A stretch of 64,000 bases of DNA from Bacillota bacterium. GTDB taxonomy: Bacteria; Bacillota; Clostridia; Oscillospirales; Oscillospiraceae. The stretch is from the NCBI GenBank assembly GCA_030529825.1, contig JAUMWD010000003.1, positions 1-64,000 on the forward strand. The letters run 5' to 3'. The translations under genes and the position numbers were made by a program. The notes below the pieces were generated by a model. The model was not told where the DNA came from. It saw only the letters and a program-made list of their open reading frames with translations, and did no database searches. Positions 16,582 through 26,084 of this stretch are shown in pieces; the first letter of the stretch is position 1, and every line of letters starts with the position of its first letter.

Positions 16582-16610
16582 TTGATGTTTTTATTTAGTT
16601 GTGTTATCTT
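16582..16610 (+). promoter_or_regulatory. Promoter of the trmB-exoA-dus-sigma operon
   Basis: TTGATG at 16582-16587 and TATCTT at 16605-16610, spacer 17 bp, 33 bases before trmB. A second candidate, TTGACT at 16544 with TAAAAT 16 bp on, lies upstream. Confidence 0.6.
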
Positions 16611-16642
16611 GTAGTGTAAGAAAAAGCGGAGTGTGAAGTAAA

Positions 16643-17365
16643 ATGAGAATGAGACACAGACCGAATTTAGCACCGCGTATGGAAAAATGCGCGGCGGTTC
16701 AGATACGCGAGCCCAAGGAAGTCAGGGGAAAATGGAAGACCGAGTTTTCGGACTATGAGCAGCTTTGGCTTGAAATAGGCTGCGGTAAGGGCCGCTTTAC
16801 GGCGGGTACTGCCGAGGCAAATCCCCGGGTGATGCTCCTTGCGCTGGAGAAGATTGCGGATGCCATGATAAAGGGCATGGAGCTCGTGTGCGAAAAGGGT
16901 ATCGAAAATGTGCGCTTCATGGAAATTGATGCACTGGAGCTGCGGGAGATGTTTGAGCCGGGAGAGATAGACCGGATTTTCCTCAATTTCTGCGATCCCT
17001 GGCCAAAGAGCCGTGACGCAAAGCACCGTCTCACGGCCCCGGGCTTCCTGCGCAGCTATGCGGATGTGCTTCCCACAGATGGAGAAATCCACTTCAAAAC
17101 CGATAACCGCCCGCTGTTTGACTGGTCTCTTGAGCAGCTTGAGGCAGAGGGTTGGAAAATCAGAGAGCTGACAAACGACCTGCACGAAAAGGGACCGGTG
17201 GGAATCATGACTGACTATGAGGCAAAATTCCACGCCCAGGGAATACATATTAACCGTCTTGTGGCGGTGAAGACAGAAGCCACAAAGTCGGGAAAGGACG
17301 GCATTCCTCCCAGACTTTACGACTCCGCCTTAAGTGATGCAAGAGGAAAGGATCAGAAGCCATGA
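16643..17365 (+). CDS. trmB: tRNA (guanine-N7-)-methyltransferase TrmB
   Basis: 240 residues. It opens with the TrmB motif MRMRHRPNLAPRM. It has the SAM-binding EIGCGKGRF (about 48-56), the catalytic DPWPKSRDAKHRLT (about 116-129) and HFKTDN. It makes m7G46 in tRNA. Four-base overlap with exoA downstream. The C-terminal tail of about 25 residues after VAVKTE is longer than usual. First gene of a five-gene run. Confidence 0.96.
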   Translation: MRMRHRPNLAPRMEKCAAVQIREPKEVRGKWKTEFSDYEQLWLEIGCGKGRFTAGTAEANPRVMLLALEKIADAMIKGMELVCEKGIENVRFMEIDALELREMFEPGEIDRIFLNFCDPWPKSRDAKHRLTAPGFLRSYADVLPTDGEIHFKTDNRPLFDWSLEQLEAEGWKIRELTNDLHEKGPVGIMTDYEAKFHAQGIHINRLVAVKTEATKSGKDGIPPRLYDSALSDARGKDQKP

Positions 17366-18117
17366 GATTTATCAGCTGGAATGTAAACGGCCTCCGCGCC
17401 GTAGTGAAAAAAGGCTTTGAGGACAGCTTTTGGGCGCTGGATGCGGACTTCTTCTGCCTTCAGGAAACCAAGCTGCAGGAGGGCCAGATTGAGCTTGACC
17501 TTCCCGGCTACGAGGGCTATTGGTGCTATGCCGACAAAAAAGGCTACTCCGGCACCGCCGTCTTCACAAAGCATACCCCTTTGAGCGTTAATTATAATTT
17601 GGGCATTGACGAGCACGACCATGAGGGACGCGTTGTCACCCTTGAGTATGAGGATTTTTATCTTGTGTGCGTCTATACCCCCAATGCTCAGGACGGACTA
17701 AAGAGAATTGACTACCGCATGAGCTGGGAGGACGATTTCAGAGAATATCTCTGCGGCCTTGATAAGCTCAAGCCCGTCATTGTCTGCGGCGATATGAATG
17801 TGGCCCACGAGGAAATAGACCTTAAAAATCCCTCTTCAAACCGCGGAAACCCGGGCTTTTCCGACGAGGAGCGCGGCAAATTTACGGAGCTTCTGGAAGC
17901 CGGCTTCACGGACAGCTTCCGCTATCTCTATCCCGACAAGCGGGATGCCTACTCCTGGTGGAGCTACCGTGCCGCCGCAAGAGAGCGCAATGTCGGCTGG
18001 CGCATTGACTATTTCGTGGTGTCCGACAGACTTCGCAATAACATTAAGGATGCCTATATATTCCCCGAAATAACGGGCTCCGACCATTGCCCCGTAGGAT
18101 TGGATTTGCTATGGTAA
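17362..18117 (+). CDS. exoA: Exodeoxyribonuclease III / AP endonuclease
   Basis: 251 residues of the Xth/ExoA type. Active-site motifs are present: [10 protein letters not shown] at the start, LQETKLQ (catalytic Glu near 34), [19 protein letters not shown] (Asp and Asn) and the terminal GSDHCPVGL (His). It repairs abasic sites and removes 3' blocks. It overlaps trmB by four bases and the dus gene by seven, so translation is coupled. Confidence 0.96.
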   Translation: MRFISWNVNGLRAVVKKGFEDSFWALDADFFCLQETKLQEGQIELDLPGYEGYWCYADKKGYSGTAVFTKHTPLSVNYNLGIDEHDHEGRVVTLEYEDFYLVCVYTPNAQDGLKRIDYRMSWEDDFREYLCGLDKLKPVIVCGDMNVAHEEIDLKNPSSNRGNPGFSDEERGKFTELLEAGFTDSFRYLYPDKRDAYSWWSYRAAARERNVGWRIDYFVVSDRLRNNIKDAYIFPEITGSDHCPVGLDLLW

Positions 18118-19082
18118 AGATAGGCAATATAGAGATAAACGGCTATATGACGCTGGCGCCTATGGCGGGAGTCAGCGACTTTGCCTTCCGCATAATCTGT
18201 GCGGAAATGGGCGCGGCACTGACCACAACGGAAATGGTCAGCGCAAAGGCCCTTGTTTATAAGGACGAAAAAACAAAATCCCTTCTGTATAATCCCCCGC
18301 AGTGCCATCCGACTGCTGCCCAGATTTTCGGCCATGAGCCCGAGGTGATGGCAGAGGCGGCGCCCATGGCAATTGAATATTCCGGCGCGGAAATCCTTGA
18401 CATAAACATGGGCTGCCCCGTGGGCAAAATCGTGAAAAGCGGTGACGGCTCCGCCCTCATGCGCGACCCCGAGCTTGCGGGCAGAATCATTGAGGCCTGC
18501 GTTAAAACCGCAGGTGTTCCCGTGACGGTGAAATTCCGCAAGGGCTTCGACAACGGCTGTGTGAACGCTGTGGAATTCGCGCAGACGGCACAGCAGGCGG
18601 GAGCCTCGGCGGTTGCCGTTCACGGCAGAACAAGGGCGCAGATGTACGGCGGCAAGGCGGATTGGGACATCATCCGCGAGGTGAAAAAAGCCGTCAGCAT
18701 TCCCGTCATTGCAAACGGCGACATTTTCACTCCCGAGGATGCCGCCCATATTTTGAGATATACGGGAGCAGACCTGTGTATGGCAGGCCGCGGCACCTTC
18801 GGATACCCCTGGATTTTCCCCCAGACCAATGCCTTGCTGGAGGGCAGGGAGATTCCGGAGCTTCCGCCCCTTTCCGAAAGAATTGATGTGGCGGTGCGGC
18901 AGACGGAGCTGTACGCGGAAAAATTCGGCGAGCGTCTTGCCTGCCTTGAGGCGCGGCATCAGATTCCCTGGTATCTCAAGGGTGTGGCCCACGCGGGCTA
19001 CTATAAGCAGCAGCTCGTGCGCGTTGAAACTCTGGAGGAGCTCCGGAAAATCGTGCACGGCATAAAAAGAGATTTGGTATGA
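18111..19082 (+). CDS. dusB: tRNA-dihydrouridine synthase (DusB type)
   Basis: 323 residues from the ATG at 18111 ([23 protein letters not shown]), chosen over an eight-codon longer frame because it begins at the conserved FMN-barrel N-terminus. The motif [20 protein letters not shown] carries the catalytic Cys; TVKFRKGF and [15 protein letters not shown] bind FMN and tRNA. It reduces uridines in the D-loop. The last bases overlap the sigma-factor start (ATGA). Confidence 0.94.
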   Translation: MVKIGNIEINGYMTLAPMAGVSDFAFRIICAEMGAALTTTEMVSAKALVYKDEKTKSLLYNPPQCHPTAAQIFGHEPEVMAEAAPMAIEYSGAEILDINMGCPVGKIVKSGDGSALMRDPELAGRIIEACVKTAGVPVTVKFRKGFDNGCVNAVEFAQTAQQAGASAVAVHGRTRAQMYGGKADWDIIREVKKAVSIPVIANGDIFTPEDAAHILRYTGADLCMAGRGTFGYPWIFPQTNALLEGREIPELPPLSERIDVAVRQTELYAEKFGERLACLEARHQIPWYLKGVAHAGYYKQQLVRVETLEELRKIVHGIKRDLV

Positions 19083-19702
19083 TTTCTGACATTGACGAAA
19101 AAATAATACAGACTGTGCTTGAGGGCGATGTAAACGCCTTTGAGGTGCTTGTGACGAAGTACGAAAAGACGGTTTACAACCTTGCCCTGCGCATGACCGG
19201 CAATGCGGAAGATGCGGCGGATATGACACAGGAAACCTTTTTCAAGGCCTTCAGGTCGCTGAAAAGCTACAGAGGCGAAAGCCGGTTTTCCGTGTGGCTG
19301 TACCGCATATGCTCCAATGTCTGCCTTGACCTTCTGCGGTCAAAAAGCAGAAAGCCCCACTCCTCGCTGACAGCGGAAAACGACGAGGGTGAGGAGGCGG
19401 AGCTTGAAATCCCCGACGGCGCTCAAGGTCCCGAGGAGCAGCTCCTTTCCTCCCTTACACGGGATGCGATTCAGCGGGGACTTGATTCCCTGCCCGCCGA
19501 GCAGAAGGAGATACTCCTTTTGCGGGAAATCAGCGGATTGAGCTATGAGGAGATTTCTCTGGCGACGGGGCTTGAGCTCGGCACCGTCAAGACGAGGATT
19601 TTCCGTGCGCGAAAAAGACTGTGCGCATTTCTCATAGATGACGGGAACATTCCCGAAAAATATGCGTCAGTAAAAAACAGGGAGGTGAAGCAGCGTGAGT
19701 AA
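19079..19702 (+). CDS. ECF-type RNA polymerase sigma factor (SigW-like)
   Basis: 207 residues. Region 2 is at about 20-85 ([33 protein letters not shown], shown in part as [11 protein letters not shown]) and region 4 at about 135-190 ([41 protein letters not shown]). The linker is acidic. Group IV sigma factors respond to envelope stress. It overlaps dusB by four bases and the anti-sigma gene by eight, so all are translationally coupled. I did not find a self-type ECF promoter within the operon. Confidence 0.92.
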   Translation: MISDIDEKIIQTVLEGDVNAFEVLVTKYEKTVYNLALRMTGNAEDAADMTQETFFKAFRSLKSYRGESRFSVWLYRICSNVCLDLLRSKSRKPHSSLTAENDEGEEAELEIPDGAQGPEEQLLSSLTRDAIQRGLDSLPAEQKEILLLREISGLSYEEISLATGLELGTVKTRIFRARKRLCAFLIDDGNIPEKYASVKNREVKQRE

Positions 19703-20423
19703 TTGCGAGCATTACGCAGAGCTTATCAGCGCCATGATTGACGGCGAAATCAGCGAAAATGAAAAAGCGGAAATCGAAGCCCATACTTCCCAATGCGCGG
19801 AGTGCAGAAAAATGCTCGAGGCCTTCGCTGCTGTTTCGGAATCCCTTGAGGAGCTTGAGGATTTGCCCTCCGGCCTGCATGACGGCATTATGAAAAAGGT
19901 GAAGACCGCAGACAAAAGGAAAAAGCCTGCCTGGACTAAAATCCTTCCCCTTGCCGCCTGCCTTACGGTGGTCATTTTCGGCGGCGTGAAGCTGATGAAC
20001 ACTCCCGACGCCAAGGATAATACGATGGAAACTGCGGATATGTACAGTGTCCGAACGGAAAACAGTGATGCGGGCGACGGTGAATATGCGGATATTATCT
20101 TTGCCGCAAGCAGCATCAATGCGGCCAAAAATGATTTAGTCGATTCCGCAGTGCTTGATTCAGAAGAGAATGAAGCCGCTGCGGAGAATGTGATGATTGT
20201 TCCCGCGCAGCTGCGACAGCTGCTGATGCCTGCCGAAAACCTGCAGCGCGGAGAAACAAAGAATTCGGAAATGACTCTTTACTGCACTGTGATATTCCAT
20301 GACGGAAACGGCGATGAGGAGGTACAGGTTTTCATCGACGGCGATGAGGCTTATGCCGACTTCGGCGACGGACCGGTTTTGGTAAGCGGCACAGCGCAGG
20401 AAATAATCGATATGATAGGATGA
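19695..20423 (+). CDS. Zinc-binding anti-sigma factor (zf-HC2, single transmembrane segment)
   Basis: 242 residues. The ZAS motif H-x3-C-x2-C (HTSQCAEC, about 30-37) with an upstream Cys/His in NCEHY marks an anti-sigma domain. One membrane segment lies near 78-96 (ILPLAACLTVVIFGGVKLM). The remainder is an outside domain of about 145 residues, acidic, without recognised fold. The start is GTG with GGAGGTGAAG upstream. It should bind the sigma factor encoded just before. Signal unknown. Confidence 0.88.
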   Translation: MSNCEHYAELISAMIDGEISENEKAEIEAHTSQCAECRKMLEAFAAVSESLEELEDLPSGLHDGIMKKVKTADKRKKPAWTKILPLAACLTVVIFGGVKLMNTPDAKDNTMETADMYSVRTENSDAGDGEYADIIFAASSINAAKNDLVDSAVLDSEENEAAAENVMIVPAQLRQLLMPAENLQRGETKNSEMTLYCTVIFHDGNGDEEVQVFIDGDEAYADFGDGPVLVSGTAQEIIDMIG

Positions 20424-20460
20424 AAAAATCCGACAATGCTTCTGCATTGCCGGATTTTTT
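20423..20460. terminator. Bidirectional terminator after the anti-sigma gene
   Basis: Arms 20423-20439 and 20444-20460, 17 bp with one mismatch, TTCT loop, A and T runs at the ends. Confidence 0.88.
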
Positions 20461-21374
20461 CAGTTGTTCCAAAGGGTGGGGGGATAAACACCGCTTTCGT
20501 GAAGTGCGGTGAGGGCCTCAACTGCCCCGGGCTTGTCCTCCCTGTAGGTCAGACCGAACCATTTGCCCGATGTGCTGAGTACGGAAATGGAGACTTCTCC
20601 GCTTTCCGTAAGCTCGTCCATCATGGTGGGGAGCAGGCATTCCTTTTTCAGCTCGTCAGGCTTGAGAGCCGCAAGAAAAGCAGCGAAATATTTGCCCATA
20701 ACCTGCAGAATGTCCTGATGATAGCCCCAGAGATTCATGGAAACCAATGCTTCGGGATCCAGCAGAGGACCGTCCTCGCTCAATTCGGTATCGCGGATTG
20801 TTCCATCGGGGAAAAGCTTAATTTTGTAGGTTTCCTTAACCTTTTTCAGAACACCGTTTTCCGCGCGGCATACGCCTCGGGTGACGGTGCCGAAGGGACT
20901 GACGGTGTTTTTGAGCTTATATGCCACCATGGCGGCATCCTTTGCGCTGCCGAGCCTTTCAAGCTCTGCCGACATGACCTCAAAGGCCTCGCGTCCGTAG
21001 TAGTCGTCGGCGTTCATGACGGCAAAGGGAGTCTTGATGACATCCCTTGCGCAGAGAACGCAATGAACCGTGCCGAAGGGCTTCGCGCGGTCTTTAAATT
21101 CGGGACGGCTTTCCGTGAAGCGGTCGGGAGTCTGAAAGGCGTAGTCTATTTTTATGCCGGTGCTTTTCTCGATGCGGTTTCCGAAAAGCTCCTTAACATC
21201 CTCAAGGATTTCGGGCTTTATGATGAGAACGATTTTGTTGAAGCCTGCGGCAATGGCATCATAGATGGCGTATTCCATGAGAATTTCGCCGTCGGGGCCG
21301 AGACGCTCGATCTGCTTTACGCCGCCGTAGCGTGAGCCCAGACCGGCGGCCATTACAACCAAAGTTTTATCCAT
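20460..21374 (-). CDS. Nucleotidyltransferase family protein (sugar-phosphate nucleotidyltransferase-like)
   Basis: 304 residues from the ATG at 21374 (MDKTLVVMAAGLGSRYGG), with AAAGGAAA upstream; a 20-codon upstream extension is unlikely. The N-terminal AAGLGSRYGG is the nucleotide loop of NTP_transferases; MNADDYYGREAF carries the metal-binding Asp. No hexapeptide or CBS domain is attached. The sugar is unknown. It lies downstream of the lipase-like gene, 61 bases apart, and may be in the same transcript. Confidence 0.82.
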   Translation of the reverse strand: MDKTLVVMAAGLGSRYGGVKQIERLGPDGEILMEYAIYDAIAAGFNKIVLIIKPEILEDVKELFGNRIEKSTGIKIDYAFQTPDRFTESRPEFKDRAKPFGTVHCVLCARDVIKTPFAVMNADDYYGREAFEVMSAELERLGSAKDAAMVAYKLKNTVSPFGTVTRGVCRAENGVLKKVKETYKIKLFPDGTIRDTELSEDGPLLDPEALVSMNLWGYHQDILQVMGKYFAAFLAALKPDELKKECLLPTMMDELTESGEVSISVLSTSGKWFGLTYREDKPGAVEALTALHESGVYPPTLWNN

Positions 21375-21435
21375 AAAACATTTCCTTTTTTCAGTTTGTT
21401 TTGCTATCTTATGGCATTTTCCCAACATTGTCAAC

Positions 21436-22896
21436 TCACTTTATGGAATTATGCGCGTATGTGTTTGTTCGGAAAAGCTGACTGCTGTCGCCGGAGCACA
21501 GCCATGCAAGGTAGGTTTCCGGCCAATGCTGCATCAGCAGGGGAGACTTTTTTCCTCTGCGGTAGGTGTCGACAATCATTTTTGTGAGCTGATCATAGTA
21601 ATAATCCTTGTCCTTGCCCGTTACCCTTGTGGCGGTGCGCTTTGCGGCATAGTGGATCAATATGTTCATGCCCATGCCCAGAATTTCCGTGGCCGGGGTA
21701 TTCTTTATAGCCTGCTTTTTTGCAATAGCCGCGGTCAGGGCGCTTATGTGCTTGCCGCGCTCAAGAGGCTTCAGGCTTTCCCAGTCCTCCATGAGAGAGC
21801 AGAGCCTGCGGGCGAGCTCCCTGTTGTCGCTTAAGAGGAAGCGGAAGAAGCGCTCTAACTTCATTTCATCGCCGCTTATGCGGCATTTCATGTACTCCAT
21901 GAGTATTTCCTGATAGCCGCCCGAAAGGTATTTTTCCGGGGTGAGAAGAAGGTCGTCGATGTAGTCAATGAGCAGGTCCAGCACCAGCTCCTGGTCCTCG
22001 TACACCTCATATTCCGCGCCGGCGCAGTAGATTTGTCCCATGATTTCTCTGAATTCGGGTATCATTGCCGCAAGAAGACGGGCATAGTCGTCGTCACCGC
22101 GCCGTGCGGCGCAGGGCAGATACAGGTCGGTGCCGAAGCGGCAGAAGCCCCACTTAGCAATGGGCACGCGCGGAACGGCATCCATTTCTGAAACGATGTT
22201 GAATATGTTGCCAAAATACTCCCATGCGCTGTCGCGTACCGTGCAGGGCGAGGCAAAGGTATAGACGAAAACCTTATGGGCATCAAAGCCCCTTCGGTTG
22301 AGCATTGCCCCTAAAAGATTTGCCACGGCACCGCCGCGGGAAAAGCCCGTAACCCAGAGCTTCAGGCGGTGGGAATTCAGACCGTGGGCATCTATGTAAT
22401 TCATGAGGGCGGAAAATACCGTCTCTGCGGCAGCTCGGAAGCCTGCGGCATATTCGGGCTGCGCGGGGTCAATGACATGGGCGTTGCTCACCCATTCGCC
22501 GCCGTACTGATGGCTGCGTATCACAACGGGAACGAGCCAGCTTCCGTCGGGGAGCTTTTTTGCCCCGATGGCATAGGCGCAGGAGTCCTCTGTGGAAAGA
22601 GAGTCCTCAAACCTGAAGGTGGTGATACTGCGGGGATCAAAGCCTGCGCGGCTGAGAGAGTTGGTGATGTACCTTGCTCCGAAGCTTTTATGGGAGACGG
22701 CGGACATGGTAATTCCGAGAGACAGCTTTGCCAGAGCGTGGTCATAGGCACAGGCAGAGTGGGAAAAGAAGCTGTCTGAATAGAAAAACGGCAGAGTGGA
22801 AAGCCTTGCGGAAAAGGAGGAACGGAATTCAATTTTGATTTCGCCATCCACGGAAGTACCCCGCAGACCGCTGAAATGAGTCAGAAGCTCGTTCAT
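21436..22896 (-). CDS. Lipase-like alpha/beta hydrolase (class 3 type GFSRG)
   Basis: 486 residues from the ATG at 22896 (AAGGAGAG seven bases upstream). The nucleophile elbow is WVTGFSRGGAVANLLGAML (about 184-202), followed by VFVYTFASPCTVRD, a layout seen in lipase-3-type hydrolases. No signal peptide is seen, so the enzyme may act in the cytosol. The C-terminal 230 residues are helical and unassigned. Substrate unknown; weak similarity to fungal lipase families is by motif only. Confidence 0.7.
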   Translation of the reverse strand: MNELLTHFSGLRGTSVDGEIKIEFRSSFSARLSTLPFFYSDSFFSHSACAYDHALAKLSLGITMSAVSHKSFGARYITNSLSRAGFDPRSITTFRFEDSLSTEDSCAYAIGAKKLPDGSWLVPVVIRSHQYGGEWVSNAHVIDPAQPEYAAGFRAAAETVFSALMNYIDAHGLNSHRLKLWVTGFSRGGAVANLLGAMLNRRGFDAHKVFVYTFASPCTVRDSAWEYFGNIFNIVSEMDAVPRVPIAKWGFCRFGTDLYLPCAARRGDDDYARLLAAMIPEFREIMGQIYCAGAEYEVYEDQELVLDLLIDYIDDLLLTPEKYLSGGYQEILMEYMKCRISGDEMKLERFFRFLLSDNRELARRLCSLMEDWESLKPLERGKHISALTAAIAKKQAIKNTPATEILGMGMNILIHYAAKRTATRVTGKDKDYYYDQLTKMIVDTYRRGKKSPLLMQHWPETYLAWLCSGDSSQLFRTNTYAHNSIK

Positions 22897-22926
22897 AGTG
22901 CTCTCCTTATTAAGAATCATAAAGCG

Positions 22927-22955
22927 ATTATATAATTATATGTAAATTGTGGCAA
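22927..22955 (-). promoter_or_regulatory. Promoter of the lipase-like gene
   Basis: On the minus strand, TTGCCA (22955-22950) and TATAAT (22932-22927), spacer 17 bp. Confidence 0.8.
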
Positions 22956-22963
22956 GCATTTTG

Positions 22964-22992
22964 TTTACAAGTGCCGTTATTAGATGTAAAAT
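22964..22992 (+). promoter_or_regulatory. Promoter of the glycan-modification operon
   Basis: TTTACA at 22964-22969 and TAAAAT at 22987-22992, spacer 17 bp, divergent from the lipase promoter. Confidence 0.65.
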
Positions 22993-23070
22993 AAAATTTA
23001 CAGCTCACACAGAACTTTTGGAAAAACATACCGTCATAATCATACCGACCTAATCCATAAGGAGTTTCAT

Positions 23071-24174
23071 ATGAAAGAAAAAACCAAGCTGATTTTAGGC
23101 TGCGTTCTCGCAGGCCTGCTTATCTGTGCGCTTATTGCAAGCATTACCCTCAGCGCCGTAACGCTTCACAAGGTCAACAGTGTTACCGCGGCCCTTGACA
23201 CTGAAAGCGGGGATACCGCAATGGAAAACGATGTCGTGATTGCTGACGAGTATGTAATCAAATCAACAGAAAATATTTCCGATGCCTATAAGACAGGGGA
23301 TACGAGTGACCTTTCCGACAGAGATAAGGAAATTTTGGACATGGCATCCGCAGTGCTTGATAAAATCATTGACAAGGGCATGAGCCCCTACGAAAAAGAG
23401 CTTGCGGTTTACGAGTGGATGACAAGCGAGCTGCAGTATGACACCGGCGCTCTGCTGGTAATTCCCGAGACCTCCGCCGATTGCGACAATCCCTACGGCG
23501 TTCTCAAATACCACAATGCCGTCTGCGTGGGCTATGCCACAACCTTCCGCCTTTTCATGCAGATGATGGATATTGAATGCATGGTGGTTCACAACAGCGA
23601 TTGCTATCACAGCTGGGATCTGGTAAAGCTGGACGGTGAGTGGTATCACACGGATATTTACTCCGACTCCTCCAGCGGCAACCATGCTCATTTTAACCTC
23701 AGCGACAATCAGATGGCCTCACAGCAAGATTGGAACCGCGACTTTTTCCCCGCCGCAGAGGGATATAAATACAGCTACGCTTATCAGAACATGAGCGAAT
23801 GCGGGGATATATACGGCATTCCCGCCGCCGTCCGCGAAATGATGGATAATCAGGAGGGAACACGGGCGCTCTGCTTCGGAACGGAGATTACCGAGGAGGA
23901 TGCGCAGCTGGTTGAAGTCATGATGCAGAACATTCAGAGCACTGCGGAATACTGCGAAGAATTCTCCGGCCTCTGGATGAGCTGGAGCTGGCTTTCCACC
24001 GACAAGGGCTATGTCCTCTGCGTAAGCATTGATGGCTTTGAAAACGGCTGCGACGAGCCTGCTTACGATATTCCCGATGAAGCATACGAGAAGATCAACG
24101 AGGCCGTCAGCGAAAGCTTCGGCGATCTCAACACCTGGTCCGATGAATGGTACGAAGAGGACTATGCGGCATGA
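23071..24174 (+). CDS. Membrane-anchored transglutaminase-like protein
   Basis: 367 residues with an N-terminal signal anchor (about 6-30). A transglutaminase-like core follows: the Cys in NAVCVGYATTFRLFMQMM (about 149-166), His in CYHSWDLVKLDGEWYH and a following Asp (DIYSD). The C-terminal 150 residues are acidic and unassigned. It lies outside the membrane, where such domains act as cysteine peptidases or protein modifiers. GGAG precedes the ATG. First gene of a rightward run with tight spacing up to 29813. Confidence 0.82.
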   Translation: MKEKTKLILGCVLAGLLICALIASITLSAVTLHKVNSVTAALDTESGDTAMENDVVIADEYVIKSTENISDAYKTGDTSDLSDRDKEILDMASAVLDKIIDKGMSPYEKELAVYEWMTSELQYDTGALLVIPETSADCDNPYGVLKYHNAVCVGYATTFRLFMQMMDIECMVVHNSDCYHSWDLVKLDGEWYHTDIYSDSSSGNHAHFNLSDNQMASQQDWNRDFFPAAEGYKYSYAYQNMSECGDIYGIPAAVREMMDNQEGTRALCFGTEITEEDAQLVEVMMQNIQSTAEYCEEFSGLWMSWSWLSTDKGYVLCVSIDGFENGCDEPAYDIPDEAYEKINEAVSESFGDLNTWSDEWYEEDYAA

Positions 24175-24647
24175 AAAGAGCAGCGGCATTAATTCTTGCG
24201 CTGGCGCTTTGCTTTTCCCTCTGCGCCTGCGGAGCTGATAAGGAAATCAGCATTTACGATTTGCAGAAGGCAATGCTTTCCGCCGACGGAGAGCTTCCGG
24301 AAATGCTGACCGCCTCCTCCTCCGATTCAGACGGGGAGAAAAAGTTCGCCTATCTTTCCGACATGGATTACTCAGAGGTTGAGGGATATTTCCTCGCCTA
24401 TTCCGCCGACGGAACGGCCTATGAAATCGCCGTAATCTGCCTTAAGGACGGAGACGACACCGATCTGGCCAAAGCCTCTCTGCAAAGCCACCTTGACGGC
24501 AGGATAAGCCTGTATAAAACCTATGAGCCCACCCAGGCCTCACGGGCCGAGGATGCGCTCATAATCTCCCGGGGCTCCTGTGTTGCCCTGATTATGTGTG
24601 ACAACACCGACGCGGTTAAATCCGCGTTTGAAGAATTTTTGAAATAA
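24171..24647 (+). CDS. DUF4358-type lipoprotein
   Basis: 158 residues from the ATG at 24171, which overlaps the previous stop by four bases; the frame extends eight codons further up but the lipoprotein signal begins here. The signal peptide ends in the lipobox SLCAC with the acylated Cys at 20. The rest matches the layout of DUF4358 proteins, with ADGTAYEIAVICLKD and a final helix. Role unknown; MBOAT/DHHW glycan-acetylation operons of Clostridia often contain one. Confidence 0.75.
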   Translation: MKRAAALILALALCFSLCACGADKEISIYDLQKAMLSADGELPEMLTASSSDSDGEKKFAYLSDMDYSEVEGYFLAYSADGTAYEIAVICLKDGDDTDLAKASLQSHLDGRISLYKTYEPTQASRAEDALIISRGSCVALIMCDNTDAVKSAFEEFLK

Positions 24648-24662
24648 GCGAGAGAAACAAAA

Positions 24663-26069
24663 ATGGTATTCAGCAGCTTCAGCTTCCTTTGTATTTTTCT
24701 GCCCATAGTTCTGGCGGTGTACTATATACTGCCTAAAAAGGCACGCAACCTGTTTCTTCTGATTGCGAGCCTGGTTTTCTATGCCTGGGGCGAACCGAAA
24801 TATGTTCTGCTTATGATATTCTCCATTGCCGTAAACTATGTTTTCGGTCTGCTCATGGAGAAAAACAGAGAGAACAAAAAACGCATGAAATTAATGCTGG
24901 TGCTTTCGGTTATTATCGACATCGGCCTGCTGTGCGTTTTCAAGTACACGGACTTTGTAATCGAGAATGTGAACAAGGCCTTCGGTGCGAGCTTTGACCT
25001 TCTGTATCTGGCCCTGCCCATCGGCATTTCCTTCTACACCTTCCAGGCCATGAGCTACACCATTGATGTGTACCGCGGCGATGTGAAGGTGCAGCACAAT
25101 GTCATTGACTTCGGAATGTATATCACCATGTTCCCCCAGCTTATCGCAGGTCCCATTGTGCGCTACTCCGATGTGGAGGCACAGCTCACCGACAGAGATG
25201 TTGACGCGAAGAATTTCTCCCAGGGCATCTGCCGCTTTACCGTGGGCCTCGGCAAAAAGGTGCTGCTGGCAAATCAGATAGGCGCACTGTGGAGCACCAT
25301 TTACGCCCAGGGTGGCAGCACCTCCGCACTCATGGCATGGCTCGGCGCCGTGGCCTTTACCTTCCAGATTTATTTTGACTTCTCCGGCTATTCCGACATG
25401 GCAATCGGTCTCGGCCGTATGTTCGGCTTTAAATTCCCCGAAAACTTCCGCTATCCCTACGAATCTGTCAGCGTAACGGACTTTTGGCGCCGCTGGCACA
25501 TCACCTTAAGCACCTGGTTCAAGGAGTATCTCTATATTCCTCTGGGCGGCAACCGCAAGGGCAAGGGAAGACAGATTTTCAACCTTTTCGTTGTGTGGAC
25601 TCTTACGGGCTTCTGGCACGGCGCAGGCTGGAACTTCATCATGTGGGGACTTTACTACTTCCTCTTACTTGTGGTTGAAAAGCTCTTCCTGCTGAAGGTG
25701 CTGGACAAGACTCCGAAATTTATAAATCATATCTACGCACTGTTTGTAATCGTCATCGGCTGGGTAATCTTTGCCTGCGACGATGTTTCCGTGCTGCTGC
25801 CTTATCTGGGTTCCATGTTCGGCGCAAACGGTCTTGTGGGCGGTATGGATCTCTACTATTTAGCCACCCGCGCAGTGCTGCTTGCTGTTCTCTGCATCGC
25901 CTCCACGGAGCTTCCCAAGAAGCTGGTGCTGGCTGCAGGAGAAAAGCTGCACATGAGCGAAAAAACAGCCTTTATCGTCAAGGCTGTATTCACTCTTCTG
26001 CTGCTTGCCCTGAGCATGATTTTCCTCATCGGCGACAGCTACAATCCCTTCCTGTACTTCAGATTCTGA
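24663..26069 (+). CDS. MBOAT family membrane O-acyltransferase (AlgI/DltB-like)
   Basis: 468 residues, about eleven membrane segments. Family motifs are clear: LPIGISFYTFQAMSYTIDVYRG, FWRRWHITLSTWFKEYLYIPLGG and LTGFWHGAGWNF, whose His (about 319) is the MBOAT catalytic residue. By family it passes acyl groups across the membrane to an extracytoplasmic sugar or polymer acceptor. The next gene encodes the DHHW partner, the same pairing as AlgI with AlgJ/AlgX. Polymer unknown. Confidence 0.92.
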   Translation: MVFSSFSFLCIFLPIVLAVYYILPKKARNLFLLIASLVFYAWGEPKYVLLMIFSIAVNYVFGLLMEKNRENKKRMKLMLVLSVIIDIGLLCVFKYTDFVIENVNKAFGASFDLLYLALPIGISFYTFQAMSYTIDVYRGDVKVQHNVIDFGMYITMFPQLIAGPIVRYSDVEAQLTDRDVDAKNFSQGICRFTVGLGKKVLLANQIGALWSTIYAQGGSTSALMAWLGAVAFTFQIYFDFSGYSDMAIGLGRMFGFKFPENFRYPYESVSVTDFWRRWHITLSTWFKEYLYIPLGGNRKGKGRQIFNLFVVWTLTGFWHGAGWNFIMWGLYYFLLLVVEKLFLLKVLDKTPKFINHIYALFVIVIGWVIFACDDVSVLLPYLGSMFGANGLVGGMDLYYLATRAVLLAVLCIASTELPKKLVLAAGEKLHMSEKTAFIVKAVFTLLLLALSMIFLIGDSYNPFLYFRF

Positions 26070-26084
26070 TAAGGAGGCAAGACG

